Assembly: GCA_903930095.1 (NCBI GenBank)
Contig: CAIYXE010000579.1
Coordinates: 1-9,177 of the forward strand
DNA length: 9,177 bases
Direction: 5' to 3'
Source of the DNA: an uncultured Hyphomicrobiales bacterium
GTDB taxonomy: Bacteria; Pseudomonadota; Alphaproteobacteria; Rhizobiales; Aestuariivirgaceae
Part shown: positions 1 to 6,871 of the stretch, piece after piece
Numbering within the stretch: position 1 is the stretch's first letter
Layout of the letters: every line of letters begins with the position of its first letter
Position numbers and translations under genes: made by a program
Notes under the pieces: generated by a model
Database searches by the model: none
Told to the model about the DNA's origin: nothing
The model's input: the letters and a program-made list of their open reading frames with translations, nothing else

Positions 1-462
1 CTGCACGTGAAGGGGCCCAACATCATGCTGGGCTATCTTCGCGCCGACAATCCGGGCGTGATCGAAGTGCCACCCGATGGCTGGTACGACACGGGCGACA
101 TCGTCAAGATCGACGATGATGGTTTCATCACCATTCTGGGCCGGGCGAAGCGCTTCGCGAAGATCGCAGGCGAGATGGTTTCGCTGGGGCTGGTGGAAAC
201 GAAACTGGCGGAAGCACTGCCCGATGCACAGCATGCCGTTGTGGCCATCCCGGATGCCCGCAAGGGCGAGCAGCTGGTGATGTTCACCACCGGCGATACG
301 ATCGACGCACGCAAGGCGGCTGATTCGCTCAAGGCTTTGGCCACACCTGCGCTCATGATTCCGCGGAGCGTCGTCGTTCTGCCGGAAATTCCGCTGCTGG
401 GCTCCGGCAAGACCGACTATCAGGCACTCAACCGGCTGGCACACGAACAGGTGAAACCATAG
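1..462 (+). CDS. aas: Aas-like acyl-ACP synthetase / acylglycerophosphoethanolamine acyltransferase, C-terminal part (5' end outside window)
   Basis: The frame is open from base 1 to a TAG at 460-462, so only the last ~153 codons are present. They form the end of an adenylate-forming (AMP-binding) domain: GPNIMLGYL near the start, GWYDTGD (the A8-type core Asp, about residue 31), then GRAKRFAKIAGEMVSL (hinge and K-x-GE region, about 47-62) and LGSGKTDY near the end, whose Lys is the usual A10 catalytic lysine. The GRAKRFAKIAGEMVS and PLLGSGK wording is typical of Aas, which reacylates lysophospholipids using acyl-ACP made by its own synthetase domain. The acyltransferase domain, and a possible fused LplT-like transporter domain, would lie upstream and cannot be seen. 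A stand-alone acyl-ACP/acyl-CoA synthetase is the main alternative. The gene is followed after one base by acnX, suggesting cotranscription. Confidence 0.85.
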   Translation: MHVKGPNIMLGYLRADNPGVIEVPPDGWYDTGDIVKIDDDGFITILGRAKRFAKIAGEMVSLGLVETKLAEALPDAQHAVVAIPDARKGEQLVMFTTGDTIDARKAADSLKALATPALMIPRSVVVLPEIPLLGSGKTDYQALNRLAHEQVKP

Positions 463-463
463 A

Positions 464-1726
464 ATGCTGGAACTCTCCGATCACTCCCGCGCCATGCTCG
501 CCGGAGACGCCGGCAAGGCGATGCAGCTGGCAATGCGGCTCGTCGTCAAGGCAGCAACCATCATGGAGGCGGAGCGGCTGATCCCGATTTCCTTCGCGCA
601 TCTCGACGCCTGCTTCTACACCGGCCAGGCGCACGTGGACTTCGTGCGCTTTCTGATCGAGAACGGCGCCACGCTTGCTGTCGAAACATGGACCAACAAT
701 GGCGTTGTGAGCTTGGCGGATCCCACGCTGAGGCCCGAGCGCGAGGACCCGGAGACGGTGCAGGGTGCAACCGAGCTGATGCGGCTTTATGAAAAGCTTG
801 GCACCCGGCCGACATGGACCTGTGCGCCCTACCAGCATGCAGGCGGCCCGAAATTCGGTGACCATATTGCAGTGGGAGAATCCAACGCCGTCTCCTACTA
901 TAATTCAGTGGTCGGTGCGCGGACCAACAAGTACGGCGACTATCTGGATGTTGCCTGCGCGCTTACGGGACTTGCGCCCGATGCAGGACTGCACCGCACA
1001 GAAGAGCGTGGCGCAACGCTCCACATCGATGCAACCGGCCTGCCAGAGGAATGGCGGCGGGAAGACGTCTTCGCGCATCTGATCGGGCACCATACGGGGC
1101 GGCTCGCCGGGCGGCGCGTGCCAGTCATCTCAGGGCTGTTTCCCGATGCCCCGAAACACGCGCTGAAGGCGATCAGTTCGGCGGCAGCCTCATCCGGGGG
1201 AGTCGAGCTCTGGCATGGCACCGGCGTGACGCCGGAAGCACCAGAACTGGCATCGGTGTTTCGCGGGACGCAAACCCATGTCGTGACGGTGGACGATCTC
1301 GCCCGCGCCCATCGCGACCTCTCGACGGCGCGGGATGGTCCGCTCGATGCGGTGGCGCTCGGTACGCCACATTTCGCGCTCTCCGAGTTCGCGGATCTTG
1401 TGCGCCTTCTCGACGGACGAAAGGTCAGGTCCGGGTTGCCGTTCCTTGTCTCGACGAGCCGGGTGGTTCGTGAGCTTGCGCGGGCGAAGGGCTGGATCGC
1501 GGAGCTCGAGGCTTGCGGCATCGAGGTGCCGGTCGATGTTTGCACCTATCACTCGCCACGCGTCAGGGGCTTGCAGGGCCGCGTCATGACCAATGCCGCG
1601 AAGTGGGCATACTACGCACCCGGCATGCTTGGGGTGGAGGTTGCATTCGGCTCACTCCGCGAATGCGTGGAAAGCGCCATCCGCGGCGAGGTATGGCGCG
1701 ACCCGGCACTATGGAGCGCGCGATGA
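464..1726 (+). CDS. Aconitase X catalytic (large) subunit, probable cis-3-hydroxy-L-proline dehydratase
   Basis: This 420-residue protein covers the full AcnX catalytic domain (formerly DUF521), a divergent branch of the aconitase superfamily. Family blocks in order: FAHLDACFYTG (44-54), a segment with ETWTNNGVVSL (74-84), PTWTCAPYQ (116-124), VGESNAVSYYNSVVGARTN (137-155), HGTGVTPEAP (251-260), GTPHFALSEF (300-309), then DVCTYHSP and VMTNAAKWAYYAPG (358-387). Cys50, Cys120, Cys165, Cys351, Cys360 and Cys401 are visible; Cys120 and Cys360 lie in conserved blocks and are candidate iron or Fe-S ligands. Studied bacterial AcnX enzymes dehydrate cis-3-hydroxy-L-proline to delta1-pyrroline-2-carboxylate; archaeal ones dehydrate mevalonate 5-phosphate. 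The bacterial-style small subunit next door favours the hydroxyproline role, but substrate is inferred. ATG 464 is preceded by AGGTGA (449-454) at 9-nt spacing, inside the end of the upstream gene. The stop overlaps the small-subunit start. Confidence 0.9.
   Translation: MLELSDHSRAMLAGDAGKAMQLAMRLVVKAATIMEAERLIPISFAHLDACFYTGQAHVDFVRFLIENGATLAVETWTNNGVVSLADPTLRPEREDPETVQGATELMRLYEKLGTRPTWTCAPYQHAGGPKFGDHIAVGESNAVSYYNSVVGARTNKYGDYLDVACALTGLAPDAGLHRTEERGATLHIDATGLPEEWRREDVFAHLIGHHTGRLAGRRVPVISGLFPDAPKHALKAISSAAASSGGVELWHGTGVTPEAPELASVFRGTQTHVVTVDDLARAHRDLSTARDGPLDAVALGTPHFALSEFADLVRLLDGRKVRSGLPFLVSTSRVVRELARAKGWIAELEACGIEVPVDVCTYHSPRVRGLQGRVMTNAAKWAYYAPGMLGVEVAFGSLRECVESAIRGEVWRDPALWSAR
1713..1716 (+). 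promoter_or_regulatory. Ribosome binding site setting the AcnX small-subunit start
   Basis: GGAG lies 6 nt upstream of ATG 1723. The alternative in-frame ATG at 1711 has no purine-rich stretch at the right distance. This, with the ATGA overlap at 1723-1726, selects 1723 as the start. Confidence 0.7.
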
Positions 1727-2130
1727 TCAGAGCCCGTATCCTCACCGGCGAGGCAGCAGAAGGCAGCGTATTGTCCCTCGACGAGCCCTTGAGCTTCTGG
1801 GGGGCCTTCGAGCCGAGAACGGGCGTCATCATCGACGTGCATCATCCCCAGCGCGGTGCATGTGTGAAGGGCATGATTCTGCTGATGACGGAGACGCGCG
1901 GATCAGGCTCCGCGCCCGGCGCCATCGCCGAGGCGATCCGGCTCGGCACCGCGCCGGACGCGATCATCCTTGCTGAACCCGACATCAACCTCGCGGTCGG
2001 TGCAGAGGTGGCGGCAGTCCTCTACGGAAGGCATTGCCTGATTGCATGCGTCACGCTGGATGAGCTTGCCCGCCTGCGAAGCGCGGGGCGTCTTCGGATC
2101 GCGGCAGACGGTGCCGTTACGGCTGGCTGA
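1723..2130 (+). CDS. Aconitase X small (swivel-domain) subunit
   Basis: This 135-residue protein matches the AcnX swivel domain (formerly DUF126). Characteristic blocks are EPLSFWGAFEPRTGVIIDVHH (about 21-41), ETRGSGSAPGAIAEAIRLGTAPDAII (about 57-82; the Gly/Ser-rich loop should face the active site) and AVGAEVAAVLYG (91-102). The SFWG and RGSxS wording matches, from memory, small subunits of bacterial cis-3-hydroxyproline dehydratases rather than archaeal ones. It should pair with the product of the preceding gene to form the active enzyme; in other bacteria the two parts are fused in one chain. The ATGA overlap with the large subunit implies translational coupling and balanced synthesis. 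The frame stays open upstream to 1513, but that part is a shadow of the large-subunit gene. The gene ends directly against the convergent opgH stop codon. Confidence 0.9.
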   Translation: MIRARILTGEAAEGSVLSLDEPLSFWGAFEPRTGVIIDVHHPQRGACVKGMILLMTETRGSGSAPGAIAEAIRLGTAPDAIILAEPDINLAVGAEVAAVLYGRHCLIACVTLDELARLRSAGRLRIAADGAVTAG

Positions 2131-2133
2131 TCA
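2128..2133. other. TGATCA palindrome holding both stop codons of convergent acnX (small subunit) and opgH
   Basis: TGA at 2128-2130 ends the plus-strand AcnX small subunit. The adjoining TCA at 2131-2133 is the TGA stop of opgH read on the minus strand. The genes abut with 0 bp between them, so any terminator must lie inside the opposing gene. No GC hairpin followed by a T-run is visible on either side. Confidence 0.95.
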
Positions 2134-4014
2134 TTCCGCGGCCTCGAGCAAGGGCTCCGGCGCAATCTCCACGTAGGTCAGACCAGCGGTGCCGCGCGGG
2201 GCTTCTTCCGGAATGCGGAACAGGTTCCAGTCCCACATGCGGCGGCCCAGTTCGGGCAAGCCGGTGGCCCAGGACACGAGAGGAGACAACATCAGCGCGC
2301 CCGCGATTGGCAGGAGCCACAGGAAGGCAACCAGGGAGATGTGGAAGGACAGCACCGCAAAGGACAGGCCCGCCACAACATGAAGTGAGTGTATCCTGGC
2401 GCAATCACCGAGCGGCATTGCCTGATCGTCACGGTTCTGGGCGTGCCAGCCGGAATCGCGGCCGAGCAGCACCTCGGCCACCACGCGTGACTGGATGAGC
2501 ATCATCATGGGCGAGAGCATCATGGAGACGACGCTTTCCGCGGCCACGCTCTTGACGAGGCCGCTCACACCGCCGCAACCCTGCCGCAGCTCGCGATCGC
2601 GCAACGCCAGGAACAGCGCCAGGAATTTCGGCAGGTAGAGAACGGTGAACGTGATGGCGAAGAGCCTGAAGGCCAGTTCGGGGTCGAAGACCGGCCAACT
2701 CGGAAACAGCGAGAAGGACTCAGGGAAATAATTCGGCGTCACATGCCGGGCAACGGTGGCAAGCACCAGGCCCGCCAACAGCAGCATGAGCCACAAGGGT
2801 GAGGCCAGATAGGACATGATCCCCTGCACGAGGTGCACCCGGCTGACCCAGTGCAGGCCCTTTGCACCAACGATCTTGATGTGCTGGAGATTGCCCTGGG
2901 CCCAGCGCCTGTCGCGCACGGCAAGGTCGATGAGGCAGGGTGGCGTTTCCTCATAGGATCCCGCAAGCTGCGGCAGCATATAGACCGCATATCCTGCACG
3001 GCGCATCAGCGCCGCTTCCACGAAGTCATGGCTCAGAACATGCCCGCCGAACGGTTTGCGGCCGTCAAGCTCTGGCAATCCCGCGGCTTCCGCAAAGGCC
3101 CTGGTGCGAATGATGGCGTTGTGGCCCCAGTAATTTCCATCGCGGCCGTGCCAGGCGGAAAGCCCCGCAGCGATGAGAGGACCGTAGACGCGGCCGGCGA
3201 ACTGCGTCATGCGCGCAAACGGTGTCCAGCGGTTCTGCAGCAGCGGAAGCGACTGGATGATGCCGGCCTGCGGATCCGCCGCCATGGCGCGCGCCAGCGT
3301 GATCAGCGCGGCATCGCTCATGTCGCTGTCGGCGTCGAGAACGATCATGTGATCATAGGCTGCGCCCCAGCGCCGGACGAAATCGGCAATGTTGCCAGCC
3401 TTGCGGTGGTGGTTGTGCTCCCGGCGGCGGTAATGGACATTCACCTCCGGAGAAAGCTGCCGCCGGAGCCAGGTAAAAGCCTCCAGTTCGGCCTCCGCGA
3501 TGTTCTCCTTCCGCGTGTCGCTCAGCACGAAGATGTCGAAGTGTCCGCCGGCGCCCTGACGCCGGAGTGCATGGCCCATGCGGGACAGCGCAGTGAAGAC
3601 GCGCGCCGGATCCTCATTGTAGACGGGCATCAGCAATGCGGTGCGGCCGATATCGCTCATATCGGCCAGCGGCGGTCGCACGGTCTTGCCGCGCAGCAAG
3701 ACCCAGAACCCGAGGATCGCGCTGGCGCATGAGAAGGAGATCCAGGCAAATGTGAGTGCGAAGAAGCCAGCGAAAAGCACCTGCAGCGCGGTGACGTTCA
3801 CCGGGTTGATCACCTCATACATCTTCCATGTGCCGAATGCGGTGAGGGCGGCGGATGTGACGAATACGAAGATGCGTGCCAGCGTCACATCGCGGCCATT
3901 GCCCACATCTGCCGGCCTGCCCTCCCAGGACGAAAGGTCCTGAATGGGCATGTCGAGCGGAGCTTCAGCGGGCATCGCCCGTGCGGTCAGCTTCTTGTCC
4001 AGCGATAGAGCCAT
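2131..4014 (-). CDS. opgH: Glucans biosynthesis glucosyltransferase H (OPG backbone synthase)
   Basis: OpgH is an inner-membrane family 2 glycosyltransferase that polymerises the beta-1,2-glucan backbone of osmoregulated periplasmic glucans from UDP-glucose. The 627-residue protein has two membrane segments near the N-terminus (about 45-66 and 76-106), then the cytoplasmic GT domain: ALLMPVYNED (126-135), LSDT with Asp166, the DxD motif LDADSD (Asp227, Asp229), SHDFVEA with Asp330 as likely catalytic base, and RDRRWAQGNLQH (367-378), the R/QxxRW-type motif. Several C-terminal membrane segments follow (about 400-422, 448-470, 490-510, 545-582). It is much shorter than E. coli OpgH (about 847 residues), chiefly through smaller terminal extensions. 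ATG 4014 has AGAAGG about 10 nt upstream, and the start lies 28 bp inside the end of opgG, so the two genes are coupled. No opgC-type modification gene is visible here. Confidence 0.95.
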   Translation of the reverse strand: MALSLDKKLTARAMPAEAPLDMPIQDLSSWEGRPADVGNGRDVTLARIFVFVTSAALTAFGTWKMYEVINPVNVTALQVLFAGFFALTFAWISFSCASAILGFWVLLRGKTVRPPLADMSDIGRTALLMPVYNEDPARVFTALSRMGHALRRQGAGGHFDIFVLSDTRKENIAEAELEAFTWLRRQLSPEVNVHYRRREHNHHRKAGNIADFVRRWGAAYDHMIVLDADSDMSDAALITLARAMAADPQAGIIQSLPLLQNRWTPFARMTQFAGRVYGPLIAAGLSAWHGRDGNYWGHNAIIRTRAFAEAAGLPELDGRKPFGGHVLSHDFVEAALMRRAGYAVYMLPQLAGSYEETPPCLIDLAVRDRRWAQGNLQHIKIVGAKGLHWVSRVHLVQGIMSYLASPLWLMLLLAGLVLATVARHVTPNYFPESFSLFPSWPVFDPELAFRLFAITFTVLYLPKFLALFLALRDRELRQGCGGVSGLVKSVAAESVVSMMLSPMMMLIQSRVVAEVLLGRDSGWHAQNRDDQAMPLGDCARIHSLHVVAGLSFAVLSFHISLVAFLWLLPIAGALMLSPLVSWATGLPELGRRMWDWNLFRIPEEAPRGTAGLTYVEIAPEPLLEAAE

Positions 4015-5555
4015 GTTTCGCTTACCTTCTTGTCGCCGCGCTTCAGCACGGCACGCAGTTCCGCAATGTCGGTCCCATTGACGTTGTGCTCGAAGGAGAG
4101 GCGCGTCGTTTTAGCGACGTCGTTCTTTGCTGCATGCACGTTGGAGATGACGCCCGCGGAGGCCGCCACGTCCAGGATGAGATCCCCATCGAGATCGCCA
4201 CCCGCGAACTCGACGACGTAAAGCCTCAGATCTGGGTCATAAGATGGCGGTGTTGCGGAGTAGTTGGGGTCGACCCCGGCGCCTGAGAATATGGTGCGCG
4301 CCACGGGCAGTTCTGCACCCACGGGCCAGTCCGCGCACCAGTGGAGGCGGTAGACAAATGCGTAGCTCTGTCCCTGCCGCAGCGGCTCCTTCGGTTTCCA
4401 GAAGGCGACGATGTTGTCGTTGGTTTCAAGCAGGGTCGGAATCTCATAAAGCTCGACCGCGCCCGCACCCCAGTCGCCGATTGGCTCCGCCCACAGGCTC
4501 GGGCGGCGTTCATAGCGCGACTCGAGGTCGAGAAAATCACGGTAGTCGCGCTTGCGCTGCATCAAGCCGAAGCCACGCGGGCTCATGTCCTGGAATGCAC
4601 TTACCTGCAGTGTCTTGTGATTGGTCAGCGGCCGCCACAGCCACTCGTCTGCCCCCGTCAGCATCATGAGGCCGTCCGAGTCGTGAACCGCAGGACGGAA
4701 ATCCTCGACAGGCCGTGAGATCGAATCGAGCAGGAACATGGAGGTCATCGGCGCGATGCCGAAATGACTGATGTCCCGCCGCGGGAACAGCACCATCTCG
4801 ACGTCCATCTGCGTGTCCTCGCCAGGCTTGATCGAGAACTTGTAGGCGCCCGTCACGGAGGGACTGTCGAGCAGCGCCTCGACCACGACGGTGGTGGCCG
4901 CCGGATCAGGCCTCCTCACCCAGAAGGCGCGGAACATGGGGAATTCCTCCCCCTGGGGCTGACCGGTGTCGATTGCAAGCCCGCGCGCCGAAAGGCCATA
5001 GAGCAGGCCACGGCCGACGCCGCGGAAATAGGAAGCCCCCTGGAAGACGGCGAACTCATCGTTCACGTCCTTCGAATTGATCGGGTAGCGCAGCCTCAGT
5101 CCGGCATAGTGCAAGTCGGTCTTGCCATCCGTCCTGGGTGCCAGCGGGCCGAAGTTGAACAGGTCCGGGCTGTAATTGATGCGCGCGGTCTGGCCGTCCT
5201 CCACGACATGTACATCCACCGGCGCCGTGAACAGGAAACCGGAATGGAAGAGATCGAAGGAAAACTGATGCTGTTCGCCTTTCCAGAACGATTTCTCCGG
5301 ATTGAAGCGGATGTCGCGGTACTGGTCATAGCTGAGCGCCTCCCAGCCAGGCGGCATGGCGATGCGGATGTCTTCCCATGGCTTCTGGGACAGGGCCTCG
5401 GCAAGCTTGCGGACGTGATCCTCCGCAAAGGCCTGACGCTCAATCAGCAGGTCGCCTGCCTCCGCGATGCTGGGAAACGTGCCGAGACGCATCGCCGCGG
5501 CCAACGCGCCAAGCGTTGCCGCCGACCTCAGGACCTGACGCCGTGAAAAACTCAT
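3987..5555 (-). CDS. opgG: Periplasmic glucan biosynthesis protein OpgG/OpgD family with Tat signal
   Basis: This 522-residue protein belongs to the MdoG/OpgG family, which acts in the periplasm on the beta-1,2-glucan made by OpgH; family members from E. coli founded glycoside hydrolase family GH186. The N-terminus has a twin-arginine signal, SRRQVLRS (4-11), a hydrophobic stretch and a likely cleavage site after AEA at 31-33. Family blocks include FQGASYFRGVG (171-181), YGLSARGLAIDTG (186-198), HDSDGL (291-296, acidic residues possibly catalytic), RYERRPSLWAEPIGDWGAG (347-365) and ETNDNIVAFW (377-386). Because of the Tat signal it resembles OpgD, but its pairing with opgH fits opgG; the symbol is therefore provisional. 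I chose ATG 5555, which puts the twin arginines at residues 5-6. An in-frame GTG at 5570 would add five residues (start MDDPS). Neither start has a convincing Shine-Dalgarno sequence. The 3' end overlaps opgH by 28 bp. Confidence 0.92.
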   Translation of the reverse strand: MSFSRRQVLRSAATLGALAAAMRLGTFPSIAEAGDLLIERQAFAEDHVRKLAEALSQKPWEDIRIAMPPGWEALSYDQYRDIRFNPEKSFWKGEQHQFSFDLFHSGFLFTAPVDVHVVEDGQTARINYSPDLFNFGPLAPRTDGKTDLHYAGLRLRYPINSKDVNDEFAVFQGASYFRGVGRGLLYGLSARGLAIDTGQPQGEEFPMFRAFWVRRPDPAATTVVVEALLDSPSVTGAYKFSIKPGEDTQMDVEMVLFPRRDISHFGIAPMTSMFLLDSISRPVEDFRPAVHDSDGLMMLTGADEWLWRPLTNHKTLQVSAFQDMSPRGFGLMQRKRDYRDFLDLESRYERRPSLWAEPIGDWGAGAVELYEIPTLLETNDNIVAFWKPKEPLRQGQSYAFVYRLHWCADWPVGAELPVARTIFSGAGVDPNYSATPPSYDPDLRLYVVEFAGGDLDGDLILDVAASAGVISNVHAAKNDVAKTTRLSFEHNVNGTDIAELRAVLKRGDKKVSETWLYRWTRS

Positions 5556-5686
5556 GCTAGGATCATCCACAGAAGAATGGTGCGCTGCACAAATAACCTA
5601 ACCACCAGAAATGTAAAGCCCCTGCGCGGCCTCTCGACCGCCCGGTGTCGATGCACTAAAAGCACGGCAAAACAAGGGTTCCCGAG
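5556..5686. promoter_or_regulatory. Divergent intergenic region with likely promoters for opgGH and the aminotransferase gene
   Basis: This 131-bp, AT-richer gap is the only sizeable non-coding stretch and separates the divergent opgG and aminotransferase genes, so promoters for both should lie here. For opgG, TTTACA (minus strand, 5617-5612) is a possible -35 element, with the AT-rich patch around 5589-5597 at -10 distance (best hexamer TATTTG at 16-bp spacing, only three consensus matches). For the aminotransferase, CTCGAC near 5632-5637 with CTAAAA about 17 bp on is a weaker candidate. TGCAC followed by an A/T run occurs twice in the same orientation (5586 and 5652), possibly by chance. 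AAGGG at 5674-5678 is the likely aminotransferase ribosome binding site. Exact promoter positions are guesses; that the region is regulatory is more secure. Confidence 0.45.
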
Positions 5687-6859
5687 ATGAAATTTGCGAA
5701 AGTTACGGCGAGGCTTGGCGGCCTCGGGTCGGACAAGTGGGCTGTCCATATCGAGGGCAGGCGCCGGGCCGCCCTGGGCGAGCCCATGATTTTCCTGTCG
5801 ATCGGGGAACCGGATGCACCACCGCCCGCGGCCATTCTGGATGAAGCCACCCGCCAGATGCATGCCGGCCGGCTGGGCTATGCCGAGGGCAGGGGCGAGG
5901 CCAGTGTGCGCCACGCACTGGCGCGCCTCTATACCCGGCAGACGGGACGCGCGATCGACGAGTCCCAGTTCATCTACCTTCCCGGCACGCAGAGCGCGCT
6001 TTATGCCGCCATGATGGCGGTGGTTGACGAGGGTGACGAGGTGCTGGTGGCCGATCCCTATTATGCCACCTATGAAGGGATCATCGCCGCGGCTGGCGGC
6101 ATCAAGGCGCCCATCAGGGTCGACCCCGACCATGGCTTCCACCTGAAGGCGGCAGACCTCGAGAAGGCCATCACCCCGAAATCGCGCGTGCTGCTGATGA
6201 ACACGCCGTCGAACCCGACGGGGGCCGTCTTCACGCGGTCGGAGATCGAGAAGATCGGCAAGATCTGCGAAAGGCACGACTTGTGGATCATATCGGACGA
6301 GGTCTATGCCACCATGACCTATGGCAATAGCGTATTTTCCTCGCCCTTCGACATTCCCGAGCTCGAGAAGCGGACAGTCGTTGTGTCGTCGATCTCGAAG
6401 TCACATGCGTTGCCGGGCCTGCGCGCCGGGTGGATCGCCGCATCCGCGGAGTTCTGCAACCGTTGCATTCCGGTGACCGAAACAATGCTGTTCGGCTCGC
6501 AACCCTTCATCGAGGATGCGGCAGCCTTCGCGCTCGACAATCACTTCCCCGAGATCGATGCGATGAAGCGCGCCTATGAACAGCGCGCACGCGCCCTGGT
6601 GAAGTCTCTCGAAGGCTCGAAGACGGTCTCGGCCCGCATGCCCGAGGGCGGCATGTTCGTGATGGTGGACGTCAGGAAGACCGGCCTCTCGGGCGAGGAC
6701 TTCGCGCGCCGGCTCCTGGCGGAGGAAAACGTCGTTACCATGCCGGGCGAGAGCTTCGGTGCAGGTGGTTCCGGGCACCTGCGCGTGGCCCTCACAGTGG
6801 GCGTTGAAGAGATTACCGAAGCCTCCAGGCGCATTGCGCGCCTGGCGGAACGGATCTGA
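5687..6859 (+). CDS. PLP-dependent class I/II aminotransferase, AruH-like (possible arginine:pyruvate transaminase)
   Basis: This 390-residue protein is a complete fold-type I aminotransferase: IGEPDAPPP (39-47), LGYAEGRGE (63-71), a cofactor-binding LPGTQSALYAA (98-108), NTPSNPTG (172-179), SDEVY (203-207, Asp204 pairing with the pyridine nitrogen), SISKSHALPGLRAGW (235-249) with Lys238 as the PLP Schiff-base lysine, and GHLRVAL (363-369) where Arg366 should bind the substrate carboxylate. SKSHA, the MLFGSQPFIEDAA segment (267-279) and PEGGMFVMVDVRKTGLS (319-335) resemble, from memory, Pseudomonas aeruginosa AruH, which converts arginine and pyruvate to 2-ketoarginine and alanine. The substrate remains inferred; aspartate or aromatic aminotransferases of the same subfamily are alternatives. 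ATG 5687 has AAGGG 8 nt upstream. The gene is alone in its transcription unit, with no other arginine-transaminase pathway gene in view. Its stop lies 12 bp from the convergent TRAP large-subunit stop. Confidence 0.85.
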   Translation: MKFAKVTARLGGLGSDKWAVHIEGRRRAALGEPMIFLSIGEPDAPPPAAILDEATRQMHAGRLGYAEGRGEASVRHALARLYTRQTGRAIDESQFIYLPGTQSALYAAMMAVVDEGDEVLVADPYYATYEGIIAAAGGIKAPIRVDPDHGFHLKAADLEKAITPKSRVLLMNTPSNPTGAVFTRSEIEKIGKICERHDLWIISDEVYATMTYGNSVFSSPFDIPELEKRTVVVSSISKSHALPGLRAGWIAASAEFCNRCIPVTETMLFGSQPFIEDAAAFALDNHFPEIDAMKRAYEQRARALVKSLEGSKTVSARMPEGGMFVMVDVRKTGLSGEDFARRLLAEENVVTMPGESFGAGGSGHLRVALTVGVEEITEASRRIARLAERI

Positions 6860-6871
6860 CAGCGCCCCACG

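Noticed and set aside
940..1545. A 201-codon minus-strand open frame opposite the AcnX large subunit
   Set aside because: Its Ser/Arg/Pro-rich composition is typical of a shadow frame, and the plus-strand AcnX reading is clearly conserved.
1513..1722. An upstream extension of the AcnX small-subunit frame
   Set aside because: This stretch overlaps conserved large-subunit coding sequence. ATG 1723 has a good ribosome site and an ATGA overlap, and the swivel-domain homology starts there.
2113..2123. GCCG-TTA-CGGC hairpin near the end of acnX as a terminator
   Set aside because: The stem is only four pairs, lies in coding sequence and has no T-run.
2833..3732. A 299-codon plus-strand open frame opposite opgH
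   Set aside because: It lies entirely antisense to a well-supported glycosyltransferase gene, has no recognisable domain, and is expected from the codon bias of GC-rich DNA.
4764..5546. A 260-codon plus-strand open frame opposite opgG
   Set aside because: It is antisense to conserved OpgG blocks, its translation is rich in Arg and His with no family features, and it is a shadow frame.
5552..6277. A 241-codon minus-strand open frame across the divergent promoter region and the aminotransferase gene
   Set aside because: It is antisense to the aminotransferase active-site region, and its translation shows no motif.
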